From NCBI RefSeq assembly GCF_030246845.1, contig NZ_CP126889.1, positions 744,001 through 808,000 on the forward strand: DNA of 64,000 nucleotides. The letters are read 5' to 3'. Below the pieces are notes generated by a model. It was not told where the DNA came from and searched no databases. It saw only the letters and a list, made by a program, of their open reading frames with translations. Below, piece by piece: positions 18,372 to 26,851 of this stretch. The translations under genes were made by a program, and so were the position numbers. Origin of the DNA: Enhydrobacter sp. (lineage in GTDB: Bacteria > Pseudomonadota > Alphaproteobacteria > Reyranellales > Reyranellaceae). Each line of letters begins with the position of its first letter. Position 1 is the first letter of the stretch.

Positions 18372-19117
18372 GCGCCGCGCCGGCGCAGGAGGCGCCGCTC
18401 GTAGGCGTAGACGGCCATGTTGAAGATGGTGACAGTACCCAGAACGAGCAGGATCAATCCGTACATACGCGCATTGTCGAAATTGTCATAGGCATAGGCG
18501 ATCTCGTGGCCGATGCCGCTGGTCGACAGGATGAACTCGCCGGCAATGACCCCGATGAAGGAATAGGCCACCGCGAGCTTGATGCCCGACAGCAGGTGGG
18601 GCGCGGCCGCAGGAAGGCGGATACGGCAGACCTCCTGAAGGAGCGACAACCGGTGAACACGCGCCGTCTTCAGCAGCACGCGCGGCACCCGATCCAGCCC
18701 CGCTATGGTGGCCACGATCATTGCGACCATCGCGAAAAGCGTCGCCAGCACGATCAGCGGCAGTGGCCCCAGGCCGAAGATCACGATCAGCAGCGGATAG
18801 AAGGCGAAATGCGGAATGGCATAGTAGGCCGCGAGAAAGGGATTGAAGGCACGACGCAGGAACGGCAGCCGATGGAGCACGAAGCCGATGGCGAAGCCTC
18901 CCGCGACCGACAGGCCCATCGCGATCCCGACCGCCGCAAGCGTCCGCTTCAGGTGCACGCCGATATCGTCGGACCGCAGCGTCTCGACAAGCGCCACGAC
19001 CATCGCGGAGGGGGCGATGACAACCGTGGACGGGATGGCTCCGGTGCGGCAGGCGACTTCGAGACTGCCCACCGCGCCGATCAGGATGGCCCCACGAATG
19101 CAGCCGGCGCGCGTCAT
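18368..19117 (-). CDS. NitT/TauT-type ABC permease (first)
   Basis: Permease of 249 aa with the same architecture as its neighbour: N-terminal helix (GAILIGAVGSLEVACRTG), core helices (FNPFLAAYYAIPHFAFYPLL; PLIVLATLFAMVAMIVATIA) and the ATPase-contact loop (RLSLLQEVCRIRLPAAAPHL, LLSGIKLAVAYSFIG). The frame stays open well upstream, but the ATG at 19117 overlaps the ATPase stop as ATGA, like every other junction in the operon, and matches the family start. Works with the other permease to carry the substrate across the inner membrane. Confidence 0.9.
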   Translation of the reverse strand: MTRAGCIRGAILIGAVGSLEVACRTGAIPSTVVIAPSAMVVALVETLRSDDIGVHLKRTLAAVGIAMGLSVAGGFAIGFVLHRLPFLRRAFNPFLAAYYAIPHFAFYPLLIVIFGLGPLPLIVLATLFAMVAMIVATIAGLDRVPRVLLKTARVHRLSLLQEVCRIRLPAAAPHLLSGIKLAVAYSFIGVIAGEFILSTSGIGHEIAYAYDNFDNARMYGLILLVLGTVTIFNMAVYAYERRLLRRRGA

Positions 19118-19962
19118 CCGGCAGCTTTCCCCTGGCCGAGGGCACGCAGCGACTCGCCGCGCAGGTAGGACCAGAGCCTCGCCGTCACGGCGCCGAAGTC
19201 GGGGCGTTCCGCGAGACGGGAATCGCGATCCGTCGGCCAGCCGGTCTCGACGATATCGATGAACCGGCCGGGCCGCGCCGACATCACGCCGATGCGATCG
19301 GACAGCAGGTTGGCCTCGTCCAGGGCATGAGTGATGAGCAGCACCGTCGCCGACGTCTCCCGCCACAGCCGCAGCAGTTCGTCGCCCATCAACAACCGGG
19401 TCTGCTGATCGAGCGCGCCAAATGGCTCGTCCAGCAATATCAGGCGCGGCTGCATCACGAGCGTGCGCGCAATGCAAACGCGCTGCCGCATCCCTCCCGA
19501 AAGCTGGCTGGGATAGGCGCGGCGAAAGTCACGCAAGCCCATGAAGCCCAGGGCGAAGTCGACCCGCCGCCTGCTTTCGACAGGGTCGATGCCGGCCCTC
19601 CGCAGGCCGAAGAAGACGTTGTCCTCGACCGTCAGCCAGGGAAAGCTCGCGTCTTCCTGGAAGACCACGCCGATCCCATCGGGGACCTCGCCCTGCACCG
19701 GCCTGCCCTCGAACTCGACCGCACCGGCAGACGGCACCGCGAGCCCCGCCAGCACATCGAGCAAGGTCGACTTGCCGCAACCCGACGGGCCGACCACGCT
19801 GAAGAACTCGCCGGCACGCAGCTCGAGCGAGATCGGGCCCAGGGCATGGACCTCCCCGTGCCCGGCTCGCGGCGGATAGACCCGCGTCACGCGATCGAGA
19901 CTCGCATGGACTTTCGGAATGGCCGCCTCGACGGCTGCCAGCCGCGGCAAGCCAGCCGTCAT
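19114..19962 (-). CDS. NitT/TauT-type ABC ATPase (SsuB/TauB-like)
   Basis: ATP-binding subunit of 282 aa. Walker [10 protein letters not shown] (about 58-66), Q-loop [13 protein letters not shown], signature LSGGMRQR and Walker [13 protein letters not shown] are all intact, followed by the H-loop [10 protein letters not shown]. It powers the adjoining permeases for uptake delivered by the periplasmic binding protein. Starts inside the stop of the binding-protein gene (ATGA) and ends inside the next start. Confidence 0.95.
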   Translation of the reverse strand: MTAGLPRLAAVEAAIPKVHASLDRVTRVYPPRAGHGEVHALGPISLELRAGEFFSVVGPSGCGKSTLLDVLAGLAVPSAGAVEFEGRPVQGEVPDGIGVVFQEDASFPWLTVEDNVFFGLRRAGIDPVESRRRVDFALGFMGLRDFRRAYPSQLSGGMRQRVCIARTLVMQPRLILLDEPFGALDQQTRLLMGDELLRLWRETSATVLLITHALDEANLLSDRIGVMSARPGRFIDIVETGWPTDRDSRLAERPDFGAVTARLWSYLRGESLRALGQGKAAG

Positions 19963-20942
19963 TGCGTTTTCGCCGTGGGCGCGAAGCTCGCATCGATCGC
20001 CGCCGTCCAGTCGATCGGAAGTTGCAGCGCGCCGACCGACGCCAGGGCATCAGCCATGGCCTCCATCAACGGACGCTTGAGCTCACCGCCGTTCCACCAT
20101 GTCGGATTCTGAGACAGCGTATTCGAGACGGCACTTTCGGCGATATCAGGCGGCAGATTGTAAGCCTTGGCGAGGATCTGCGCCGCTTCCCTGGGATGAG
20201 CATAGAGATACTCCACAGCCTTGCGGCGCGCCTCGACGACCGCGCGCAGCTTCGCCCCTTGCTTGGCGATCGCCTCCTCCGTGGCGATCCCCACGGTCTG
20301 GGTGTAGGCGGGGATGCGGGATGCCAGCCATGGCAGGATCTTGTACTTCGCCCCCTCTTTCATCTTCCGCGAGTAGATCGGCTCGGGGATGATGGCAATA
20401 TCCACCTTGTCGTGCTCGAGCGCCGTCAGGCCTGCGCCGAAATCGCCGATTGCAACCATCTTCACGTCGCTCGGCGCGATGTTGAACGACTTCAGGATGG
20501 CCAGGATGATGCTCTCGCTCACCGACTTCGGTCGCGAATAGACAAAGCGCTTGCCCTTCAGGTCCTCCGGCTTGTCGATCGACTCGCCTGGCCGGGTCAC
20601 CCAGAATCCGCTCGAGCCGTCGGTGCCGCCGCTGATGATCTTTATCTTGAAGCCTTCCTTGATGGCGCTCAGCGCCGCCGGCAGCGCCACCTCGGCGAAC
20701 AGCGTCTCGCCGGCCATCATGTTGCGCACGCTGGTGCCGCCGCCCTTCGAGGTCAGGATGCCGGTGACATCGACACCGGCGTCCTTGAAGTAACCTTTCT
20801 CGAGCGCGATCGCGTAGGGCGTTCCGTAGAGCAACGAACCGTAGTGAGTGACGACGAGGTCGTCGGCCCGCGCAGCCGACGCGGTAGCAGCCGCGATGCC
20901 CGCAAGCGCAAGCATCCAGACGGCGTTGGCCAGAGCCTTCAT
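19959..20942 (-). CDS. NitT/TauT-type ABC substrate-binding protein
   Basis: Periplasmic binding protein of 327 aa (NMT1/SsuA-like). A signal peptide ends near residue 26 (WMLALAGIAAATASAARA). Family elements include VTHYGSLLYGTPYAIALEKG, YFKDAGVDV, the ligand loop SKGGGTSVRNM and VYSRPKSVSES. Relatives bind nitrate, sulfonates, pyrimidine precursors or aromatic acids; the ligand here cannot be read. First gene of the six-gene operon. ATG 20942 follows GGAGGAATGA-type ribosome sites. The operator-like palindrome lies 50 bp upstream. Confidence 0.9.
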   Translation of the reverse strand: MKALANAVWMLALAGIAAATASAARADDLVVTHYGSLLYGTPYAIALEKGYFKDAGVDVTGILTSKGGGTSVRNMMAGETLFAEVALPAALSAIKEGFKIKIISGGTDGSSGFWVTRPGESIDKPEDLKGKRFVYSRPKSVSESIILAILKSFNIAPSDVKMVAIGDFGAGLTALEHDKVDIAIIPEPIYSRKMKEGAKYKILPWLASRIPAYTQTVGIATEEAIAKQGAKLRAVVEARRKAVEYLYAHPREAAQILAKAYNLPPDIAESAVSNTLSQNPTWWNGGELKRPLMEAMADALASVGALQLPIDWTAAIDASFAPTAKTQ

Positions 20943-20968
20943 TCATTCCTCCGCAGCGAACGACGACC

Positions 20969-20988
20969 TTTGCCCTACGAGAGGCAAA
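20969..20988. promoter_or_regulatory. Inverted repeat in ABC operon leader
   Basis: TTTGCC and GGCAAA separated by 8 bp. It lies between the operon start codon and the palindrome at 20993-21019, so it is either a second operator half or a small hairpin in the leader RNA of the minus-strand operon. Confidence 0.35.
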
Positions 20989-20992
20989 TCTT

Positions 20993-21019
20993 ATTGTTAT
21001 GATATTAGTACATTACAAT
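20993..21019. promoter_or_regulatory. 27-bp palindrome, candidate operator of ABC-GntR-lyase operon
   Basis: ATTGTTATG and CATTACAAT flank a 9-bp centre (ATATTAGTA); 8 of 9 arm positions pair. This AT-rich patch is exceptional in its GC-rich setting and lies 51 bp upstream of the binding-protein start, in the only intergenic space in front of an operon that encodes its own GntR regulator. It probably covers the operon promoter (TTGTAA and AATAAG-like elements read on the minus strand). Binding by the encoded regulator is inference. Confidence 0.55.
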
Positions 21020-21104
21020 TGCTGCGGGTCAACCCACCGGAAAAGCATTTGCCAAGGTGCCGGCCGACCGTCGAAATGCGGGCGAAGTTCATCCGGAGGA
21101 TGTC

Positions 21105-21512
21105 ATGATTCTGGAAGGCGGATGCTATTGCGGCCGTGTGCGTTATGTGGCCGAAGGCGACCCTATGATGAAGGCGCAGTGCCACTGCCGTGAATGCCAG
21201 TACATCACTGGCGGTGCGCCCAACATGTTCATCGCCATGCCTGTTGCCGGCTTCCGCTACACCAAGGGAGCGCCCAAGCAATTCAAGCGCAGTGACCTGG
21301 AGCGCCCCGTGACGCGCGAATTCTGCGCCGAATGCGGGACCCACTTGATCACCCGTCCGGTCGGCTTTCCCGCTGTGATCGTCAAGGTCGGCACGCTCGA
21401 TGATCCAAGCCGGTTCGACGCACCGCGGATGGCGATCTACGCCATCGACAAGCAGGCCTTCCACCATATTCCGGCCGGTCTACCGACCTTCGAGCGCCTG
21501 CCTCAGCGATAA
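21105..21512 (+). CDS. GFA-family (glutathione-dependent formaldehyde-activating-like) protein
   Basis: Zinc protein of 135 aa of the GFA/CENP-V fold. The paired zinc motifs are visible: CYC (7-9), CHCREC (about 32-37) and CAECGTH (about 83-89). Family members bind zinc; the original formaldehyde-glutathione condensing role is disputed, so the function stays general. ATG 21105 follows GGAGG with 5-nt spacing. Divergent from the ABC operon and probably unrelated to it. Confidence 0.85.
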   Translation: MILEGGCYCGRVRYVAEGDPMMKAQCHCRECQYITGGAPNMFIAMPVAGFRYTKGAPKQFKRSDLERPVTREFCAECGTHLITRPVGFPAVIVKVGTLDDPSRFDAPRMAIYAIDKQAFHHIPAGLPTFERLPQR

Positions 21513-21588
21513 GGGCGCCCGCCTCACTTTTCCTCGGTCCGCGGCGTCCAGCCGATCCGGCGTTGACGTTCGTCGGCACGTGACCGAT

Positions 21589-22281
21589 ATGCCGCCAATG
21601 CGCGAGCTGAATGTCGCGGCACTGGCGTTCTCTCTTGCCTTCGGTCTCGCTGATGCTGCGAGCGCCCAGGGCGTGGCGCCCGGCGGACCAATCGGCAACA
21701 GTACCGGGATCGGCAGCGGGTTGGGCGCGCCGATCGGCGGTACGGCGCCAAGCTGGCCCAACGGCACGACTCAGCCTACGCTCCCGCCGCCACCCCCGCC
21801 TGGCGGCGGCACGGCGCCCTTCGGTCGACCGCCCGCGATTACCACGACGCGACCGCCCTCCTATCCAAAGCCACTCGAACCGTTCGGTTCGCCCACAAGC
21901 TCGGCGAGCCCATTGCTCGAGCTCCCCGCGGAGCCGACGGCCGATCTGTCGTTTCTCAAGGGCTGCTGGCGCACCGACGTCTTTCGTTATGCACATCAAT
22001 CAGGCGTCGCCACCTATTGCTTCGACGATCGCGGCGTCGGACGGTTTCTGTATCGGCGACTCGACCAGCCGGCATTCTACTGCCGGGCGTCGGCGCGGGC
22101 CGGATATGCAGACCGGCTGCTTCGCCTTCAAATATCCGCGACCGCCTGCAGCGACGGCAGCTCCTATCCCGACTCCCTCGACTGCAGCCGCGGCGGCGGC
22201 GGCGTGACGAAATGCGACGGCAGGGCCATGACGGCTGCGGGATCCGAGGCCTGGACCGTCCATCTCCACCGGGTCCGGTAG
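21589..22281 (+). CDS. Secreted Pro/Gly-rich protein with Cys-containing C-terminal domain
   Basis: Protein of 230 aa without a recognised family. A signal peptide (LNVAALAFSLAFGLADAASA) is followed by a low-complexity Gly/Pro/Ser/Thr linker to about residue 110 (with LPPPPPPGGG), then an ordered domain with six Cys (LKGCWRTDVF, ATYCFDD, FYCRAS, ATACSDG, SLDCSRG, TKCDG), probably three disulfides. This suggests a periplasmic or surface protein with a flexible stalk. The start is taken at 21589; the ATG at 21598 is equally possible. The reading frame upstream overlaps the GFA gene and is not used. Confidence 0.6.
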   Translation: MPPMRELNVAALAFSLAFGLADAASAQGVAPGGPIGNSTGIGSGLGAPIGGTAPSWPNGTTQPTLPPPPPPGGGTAPFGRPPAITTTRPPSYPKPLEPFGSPTSSASPLLELPAEPTADLSFLKGCWRTDVFRYAHQSGVATYCFDDRGVGRFLYRRLDQPAFYCRASARAGYADRLLRLQISATACSDGSSYPDSLDCSRGGGGVTKCDGRAMTAAGSEAWTVHLHRVR

Positions 22282-22290
22282 TTCTTTTTG

Positions 22291-22557
22291 CTAGACGTAG
22301 TCCACTGCCCGCTCGAGCGCGAGGCTGAGACGGGGATTGACGTCGGCGACCTCGAGCGCCCGTTCGGTCAAGGCGCGGCGCAGGTCGATCTGGAAGCCGC
22401 TCGGCTCGTAGCTATAGCGTTCCAGGTCGCGAAAGCAGGAGGCGACGGCCTCGCGGATGGCCTCGTACTGCGCCAGCTCGTCGGGGGTGGACAAAGCAAT
22501 GTCCTCGATCTCCTGGACGCAGCGTGCCATCCGCTCGCTTGGCCCGGTCCAGTCCAT
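22291..22557 (-). CDS. Small hypothetical protein coupled to cyclase-like gene
   Basis: Protein of 88 aa, mostly helical and acidic (MARCVQEIEDIALSTPDELA; IREAVASCFRDLERYSYEPS; ALERAVDYV). No domain is recognised. The start follows GAAGGGAC and lies 16 nt after the stop of the degenerate cyclase gene, so the two are probably co-transcribed and may form a complex. Convergent with the secreted protein gene. Confidence 0.55.
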   Translation of the reverse strand: MDWTGPSERMARCVQEIEDIALSTPDELAQYEAIREAVASCFRDLERYSYEPSGFQIDLRRALTERALEVADVNPRLSLALERAVDYV

Positions 22558-22573
22558 GGCGATGGCCGTCCCT

Positions 22574-23221
22574 TCAGTGGCGCACGCTCTGGATGATGTC
22601 CCGCAGCACCGGGAAGCTGCGCTCGATGGCATCGTCGTCGCCTTCGCGCGACTCGAGCTCGCGATGAAGGTAGGAGCTTAGCTTGCCGGCATGGTTCCTG
22701 GCGACCGCCAGCACCTCGAACACGTTCACCTCGCCGACGCCGTCCACCTCGCGAGGTCCCACGCTCTCGAACTCGAACTGCTCCTGCGCAAGTTCAGCGG
22801 TCCGGTCGGAGGCGCTGATCCGGTTGTCTTCCGTCGCCGCGCCCAGGCTGCAGGCAATGCCGACCGTATCGGACAAGGTCACGTAACCGCTGTGGACGCT
22901 CGTGCGCACGGTCATGAACTCGCCGGCAAAGGCCCGGCGGATCGCGACCGCGGCGCCCAGCGCACGCGCCGCATGGTTGTCATCGCCATCGCCGGCCGTG
23001 AAGAGCGCGACGACGCCGTCGCCCTTCGACTGCACCACAGTGCCCTTGTACTGGCGGATGTAGTAGGCGAGCATTTTATGGACGCGCCGCGATACGTCGG
23101 CCATCGCAGGCGCGCCGACGGTTCGCACCAGGCTCGGAAAGCCCTCGAAACGCCCGATCATGATCGTGCCAAAAACCTTCGACGCCTGTCCGTCAGGCGC
23201 CGACCCGGCGATTTTCGCCAT
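22574..23221 (-). CDS. Class III nucleotidyl cyclase homologue, probably inactive
   Basis: Protein of 215 aa with a single class III cyclase domain and no sensor domain. The beta1 motif that normally carries the first metal Asp reads IGRFEGF, with Arg at residue 24 in the Asp position, while the second metal Asp is kept in SKGDGVV (residue 68). C-terminal parts (SVHSGYVTL; GACSL-like ACSLGAATEDNRIS; ELAQEQFEFE) follow the family. One-metal-site loss usually destroys catalysis, so it may be a regulatory or ligand-binding pseudo-enzyme. ATG 23221 follows GGGGAGGGG. It leads a two-gene unit with the small protein at 22291. Confidence 0.75.
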   Translation of the reverse strand: MAKIAGSAPDGQASKVFGTIMIGRFEGFPSLVRTVGAPAMADVSRRVHKMLAYYIRQYKGTVVQSKGDGVVALFTAGDGDDNHAARALGAAVAIRRAFAGEFMTVRTSVHSGYVTLSDTVGIACSLGAATEDNRISASDRTAELAQEQFEFESVGPREVDGVGEVNVFEVLAVARNHAGKLSSYLHRELESREGDDDAIERSFPVLRDIIQSVRH

Positions 23222-23337
23222 AGCCCCTCCCCAATCCGGCGCGCTTGCGCGCGCATCCACACCCTTGATCCCGGCGGAGTCATAGCCGCGCGCCCGGCGA
23301 CGCTCAATGTTTTTTGTGGCGATCGGACGGTCCCCGG

Positions 23338-25785
23338 CTAGGCGAGCCGGGTTGCCTCGTCGATCAGCTCCTGCGCCGCAAGGTCCAGAAGCTCGTCCTC
23401 GGCCGCACCATCGAGCACGCGCTCCTTGCCGATCTCCAGCAACACCGGCACGGCGAGCGGCGAGATGCGGTCGAGGCGGCGGTACTCGATTCGGCCCTTG
23501 GCGCGCTTCAGGAGACCGCCCAGGCGCTTCAGATCGGCGAGCTGCCAGGCAGCGTCCTGGCGCGTGGCGCGCAGCAGGATGTGATCGGGTTCGTGCTTGC
23601 GCAGGGCATCGTAGATCAGGTCGGAGCTGAAGGTGACCTGGCGGCGCGATTTCTCCTCACCGGGGAAGCGCCGCTCGATCAGGCCCGCGATCACCGCGAC
23701 GTTGCGGAAGGAGCGGCGCAGCATGGTGGACTCGTCCATCCATGCCTCGAGGTCGTCACCCAGCATGTCCTCGTCGAAGAGCTGGTCGAGCTGAGCCTTG
23801 GTGGGGGGCCGCAGCCCCCACAGCCCCAGCACGTAGTCGGTGGCGACGAAGCCCAAGGGCTTGAGCCCGATGCGTTCCATGCGGCGCGTGAGCAGCATCC
23901 CGAGTGTCTGGTGGGCGTTCCGGCCTTCGAAGCAGTAGGCGACGATGAATTGCCTGGATCCGCGCGGGAAGCCTTCGATCAGGAGGTTGCGGCTGTCGGG
24001 CAGGGTCGAACGCCAGCGCTGCAGGTTCAGCCATTCGCGTACCTCGGCCGGGAGCTTGGGGTGGCGCGCGGGATCCTGCAAGATTCCGCGCACGCGATCG
24101 GCGAGGAAGGTCGAAAGCGGCAGGCGGCCGCCGCCATAGGCCGGCACCTTGGGCTCGCCCGTGGTTGCCAGCGAGCACAGCGCCACCAACTCCTTCACCC
24201 CCTCGAACCGCAGCAGGCGGCCGGCGAAGACGAAGGTGTCGCCGGGCACGAGTCCCTGGATGAACGCCTCCTCGACTTCGCCCAGCATCGGGCCCCGCCG
24301 CAGCTTCACCTTCAGAAGCGGCAGCTCGACGATGGTGCCGACATTCATCCGGAACTGCCGCGCCACCATGGGCGAGGCGAGCATCCAGCGGCCGTCGGGA
24401 AGCTGCCTCAGCCGGTGCCAGCGCTCGTAGGCCGCGAGGGCATAGCCGCCGGTCGCGACGAAATCGAAGGTATCGTCGAAATCCTTGCGCGGCAGGTCGC
24501 GATAGGGTTGTGCCCGGCGCACCTCGTCGAAGAAGGCATCGCGGTCGATCGGCTGGGCGCAGGCGGTGCCGACGATGTGCTGCGCCAGCACGTCGAGACA
24601 GGCCGGCCGCGGCGGATCGCCGTCGAGCTCGCGGGCCTCGATCGCCTCCAGTGCCGCCAGCGATTCCAGGACCTCGAACCGGTTGGCCGGCGCGATCATG
24701 GCCCGGCTGGGCTCGTCGAGGCGGTGATTGGCGCGGCCGATCCGCTGCATCAGGCGGCTCACGCCCTTGGGCGCGCCCATCTGGATCACGAGGTCGACGT
24801 CGCCCCAGTCGATGCCGAGATCGAGCGACGAGGTCGCGACCACGGCACGCAGCTTGCCCGCCGCCATCGCCGCCTCGACCTTGCGCCGCTGCTCGACCGC
24901 GAGCGAGCCATGATGCAGGCCGATCGCGAGATTGTCCTCGTTGATGCGCCACAGCCGGTCGAAGGTAAGCTCGGCCTGGGCGCGCGTATTGACGAACACG
25001 ATCGAGGTCTTGTGCTGGCGGATGATGTTGTAGACCTCGGGCACCGCGTGTTGCCCCATATGGCCGCCCCAGGGCAGCCGCTCGTGGGCGTCGATGATGG
25101 TCACTTGCGGCGATGCGCCAGGCTCGCCCTGCACGATCTCGACCCCTTCGCCCTCCCGCAAACACAGATAGTCCGCGAGCTCGGGCGGGTCGGCGACGGT
25201 CGCGGACAGGCCGACAAAGCGCGCCTGCGGCGCAAGCGCCGCCAGCCGAGCCAGGCAAAGTGCCAGATGATGGCCGCGCTTCGAGGTCGCGAAGGAATGC
25301 AGCTCGTCGATGATGACGGCACTCAGGCTCGCGAAGAATTTCTCGGCGTCCGGATAGGAGAGCAGCAGGGCCAGCGACTCGGGCGTCGTCAGCAGCAGGT
25401 CCGGCGGACGCTCGCGTTGGCGCAGCCGGCGACTCTGCGGCGTGTCGCCTGTGCGGCTCTCCGCGCGCACCGGAAGCTGCATCTCGGCGATGGGCGCCTC
25501 GAGATTGCGGCGAATGTCGTTCGCCAGGGCTTTCAGTGGCGAGATGTAGAGCGTATGCAGCTCACCCTTGCCCTTGGCATGGGCCAGATCCTTGCCGGCG
25601 TGGCGACGCTCCGTCAGCTCGATCAGGGAGGGCAGGAAGCCCGCCAGGGTCTTGCCGCCGCCGGTCGGCGCGATCAGAAGCGCACTCTTGCGCCTGGCCG
25701 CCAGATCGACCAGGGCAAGCTGGTGCCGCCGAGGCGCCCAGCCGCGGCTTTCGAACCAGCGTGCAAACAGGCCCGGCAGCTCCAT
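23338..25785 (-). CDS. Ligase-associated DEXH-box helicase (Lhr-core type)
   Basis: Helicase of 815 aa, the usual length of the bacterial Lhr-core helicase found beside ATP-dependent DNA ligases. Motifs: Q-like WAPRRHQL, Walker A PTGGGKT (about 40-46), DELH box, GLSATVADP (motif III), FVNTRAQAE (IV) and QRIGRANHR (VI), then the winged-helix and Lhr beta-barrel parts. It unwinds 3'-tailed DNA or RNA:DNA hybrids in repair. ATG 25785 leaves 28 bp to the divergent exonuclease; an earlier in-frame ATG (25827) would overlap that gene's start. Together with the exonuclease and ligase it forms the ligase-associated DNA damage response locus. Confidence 0.93.
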   Translation of the reverse strand: MELPGLFARWFESRGWAPRRHQLALVDLAARRKSALLIAPTGGGKTLAGFLPSLIELTERRHAGKDLAHAKGKGELHTLYISPLKALANDIRRNLEAPIAEMQLPVRAESRTGDTPQSRRLRQRERPPDLLLTTPESLALLLSYPDAEKFFASLSAVIIDELHSFATSKRGHHLALCLARLAALAPQARFVGLSATVADPPELADYLCLREGEGVEIVQGEPGASPQVTIIDAHERLPWGGHMGQHAVPEVYNIIRQHKTSIVFVNTRAQAELTFDRLWRINEDNLAIGLHHGSLAVEQRRKVEAAMAAGKLRAVVATSSLDLGIDWGDVDLVIQMGAPKGVSRLMQRIGRANHRLDEPSRAMIAPANRFEVLESLAALEAIEARELDGDPPRPACLDVLAQHIVGTACAQPIDRDAFFDEVRRAQPYRDLPRKDFDDTFDFVATGGYALAAYERWHRLRQLPDGRWMLASPMVARQFRMNVGTIVELPLLKVKLRRGPMLGEVEEAFIQGLVPGDTFVFAGRLLRFEGVKELVALCSLATTGEPKVPAYGGGRLPLSTFLADRVRGILQDPARHPKLPAEVREWLNLQRWRSTLPDSRNLLIEGFPRGSRQFIVAYCFEGRNAHQTLGMLLTRRMERIGLKPLGFVATDYVLGLWGLRPPTKAQLDQLFDEDMLGDDLEAWMDESTMLRRSFRNVAVIAGLIERRFPGEEKSRRQVTFSSDLIYDALRKHEPDHILLRATRQDAAWQLADLKRLGGLLKRAKGRIEYRRLDRISPLAVPVLLEIGKERVLDGAAEDELLDLAAQELIDEATRLA

Positions 25786-25813
25786 ATCTACGGGGTAAAG
25801 TGCGTCCCTTTCG

Positions 25814-26851
25814 ATGGCAACCGACACGCTAGACCCCGCCGCTCCGAATCCGCGGACCTGGCTCTACCCGACGCCGCGCGGTCTCTACTGCGCGCCCGGC
25901 GATTTCTACATCGACCCGGCAGTTGCCGTGCCGCGCGCGCTGATCACGCACGGCCATGGCGATCACGCCCGGCCGGGTCACCGTAGTGCGCTGGCCACAT
26001 CCGAGACGCTCGCGATCATGCGCCTGCGCTTCCAGGGCATGCCCGATACGCAGCAGCAGGCGCTGAAATACGGCGAAAGCATACGGATTGGCGACGTCGA
26101 GGCGAGCCTCGTTCCAGCCGGCCACATCCTCGGCTCGGCCCAGGCGGTGCTGGAGCACAAGGGCCAACGGATCGTCGTCTCCGGCGACTTCAAGCGCCGG
26201 CCCGATCCGACCTGCCCGCCGTTCGAGCCGGTGCCATGCGATGTCTTCATCACCGAAGCCACCTTCGCGCTCCCTGTCTTCCACCATCCCTCCGATGCCG
26301 GCGAGATCGGCAAGCTCCTGCGCTCGTTGCAGACCTTTCCCGAGCGCACTCATTTGGTCGGCGTCTATGCCCTCGGCAAGTGCCAGCGTGTGATCAGGCT
26401 GCTGCGCGCGGCCGGGTACGACAAGCGGATCTGGCTGCATGGCGGGCTCGCCTCGCTCTGCACGCTGTATCGGCAGCACGGCATCGATCTCGGCGACATC
26501 GCGCTCGTTTCGGACGCCGTGATCGAGACGTTCAAGGGCGCGATCGTGCTCTGCCCGCCCTCTGCCATCGCCGATCGCTGGTCGCGCCGCTTCTTCGATC
26601 CCGTGCCGGCCATGGCCTCAGGCTGGATGAGCGTGCGCGCCCGGGCGCGCCAGCGCGGCGCCGAACTGCCGCTGGTCATCTCCGACCACGCCGATTGGTC
26701 GGAGCTCAAGCAGACCCTGGCCGACGTCGGCGCCCCGAAGGTGTGGGTGACGCACGGCCGCGAGGAAGCGCTGGTCCACTACGCCCGCTCGATCGGCATC
26801 GAGGCCGAGGCGCTGCATCTTGCCGGCCGCGAAGAGGAGGACGACTCCTAG
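25814..26851 (+). CDS. Ligase-associated exonuclease (metallo-beta-lactamase/CPSF fold)
   Basis: Nuclease of 345 aa of the MBL superfamily with HGHGDH (46-51) as the zinc signature, PAGHILGSAQ for the next ligand, SGDF for the bridging Asp and SDHADW near the end. It is the usual partner of the Lhr-core helicase and ATP-dependent ligase, expected to trim DNA ends before sealing. Its TAG directly abuts the GTG start of the ligase, so both are co-translated. Divergent from the helicase with only 28 bp between. Confidence 0.92.
   Translation: MATDTLDPAAPNPRTWLYPTPRGLYCAPGDFYIDPAVAVPRALITHGHGDHARPGHRSALATSETLAIMRLRFQGMPDTQQQALKYGESIRIGDVEASLVPAGHILGSAQAVLEHKGQRIVVSGDFKRRPDPTCPPFEPVPCDVFITEATFALPVFHHPSDAGEIGKLLRSLQTFPERTHLVGVYALGKCQRVIRLLRAAGYDKRIWLHGGLASLCTLYRQHGIDLGDIALVSDAVIETFKGAIVLCPPSAIADRWSRRFFDPVPAMASGWMSVRARARQRGAELPLVISDHADWSELKQTLADVGAPKVWVTHGREEALVHYARSIGIEAEALHLAGREEEDDS

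Noticed and set aside
22268..22289. ACCGG-GT-CCGGT followed by a short T-run at the end of the secreted protein gene
   Set aside because: The loop would be only 2 nt and the stem covers the stop codon region; not convincing as a terminator.
23314..25986. 890-codon open frame on the plus strand opposite the helicase
   Set aside because: It is the antisense of a well-defined helicase gene; the translation is rich in Arg, Gln, His, Gly and Ala without motifs, an effect of high GC at third positions.
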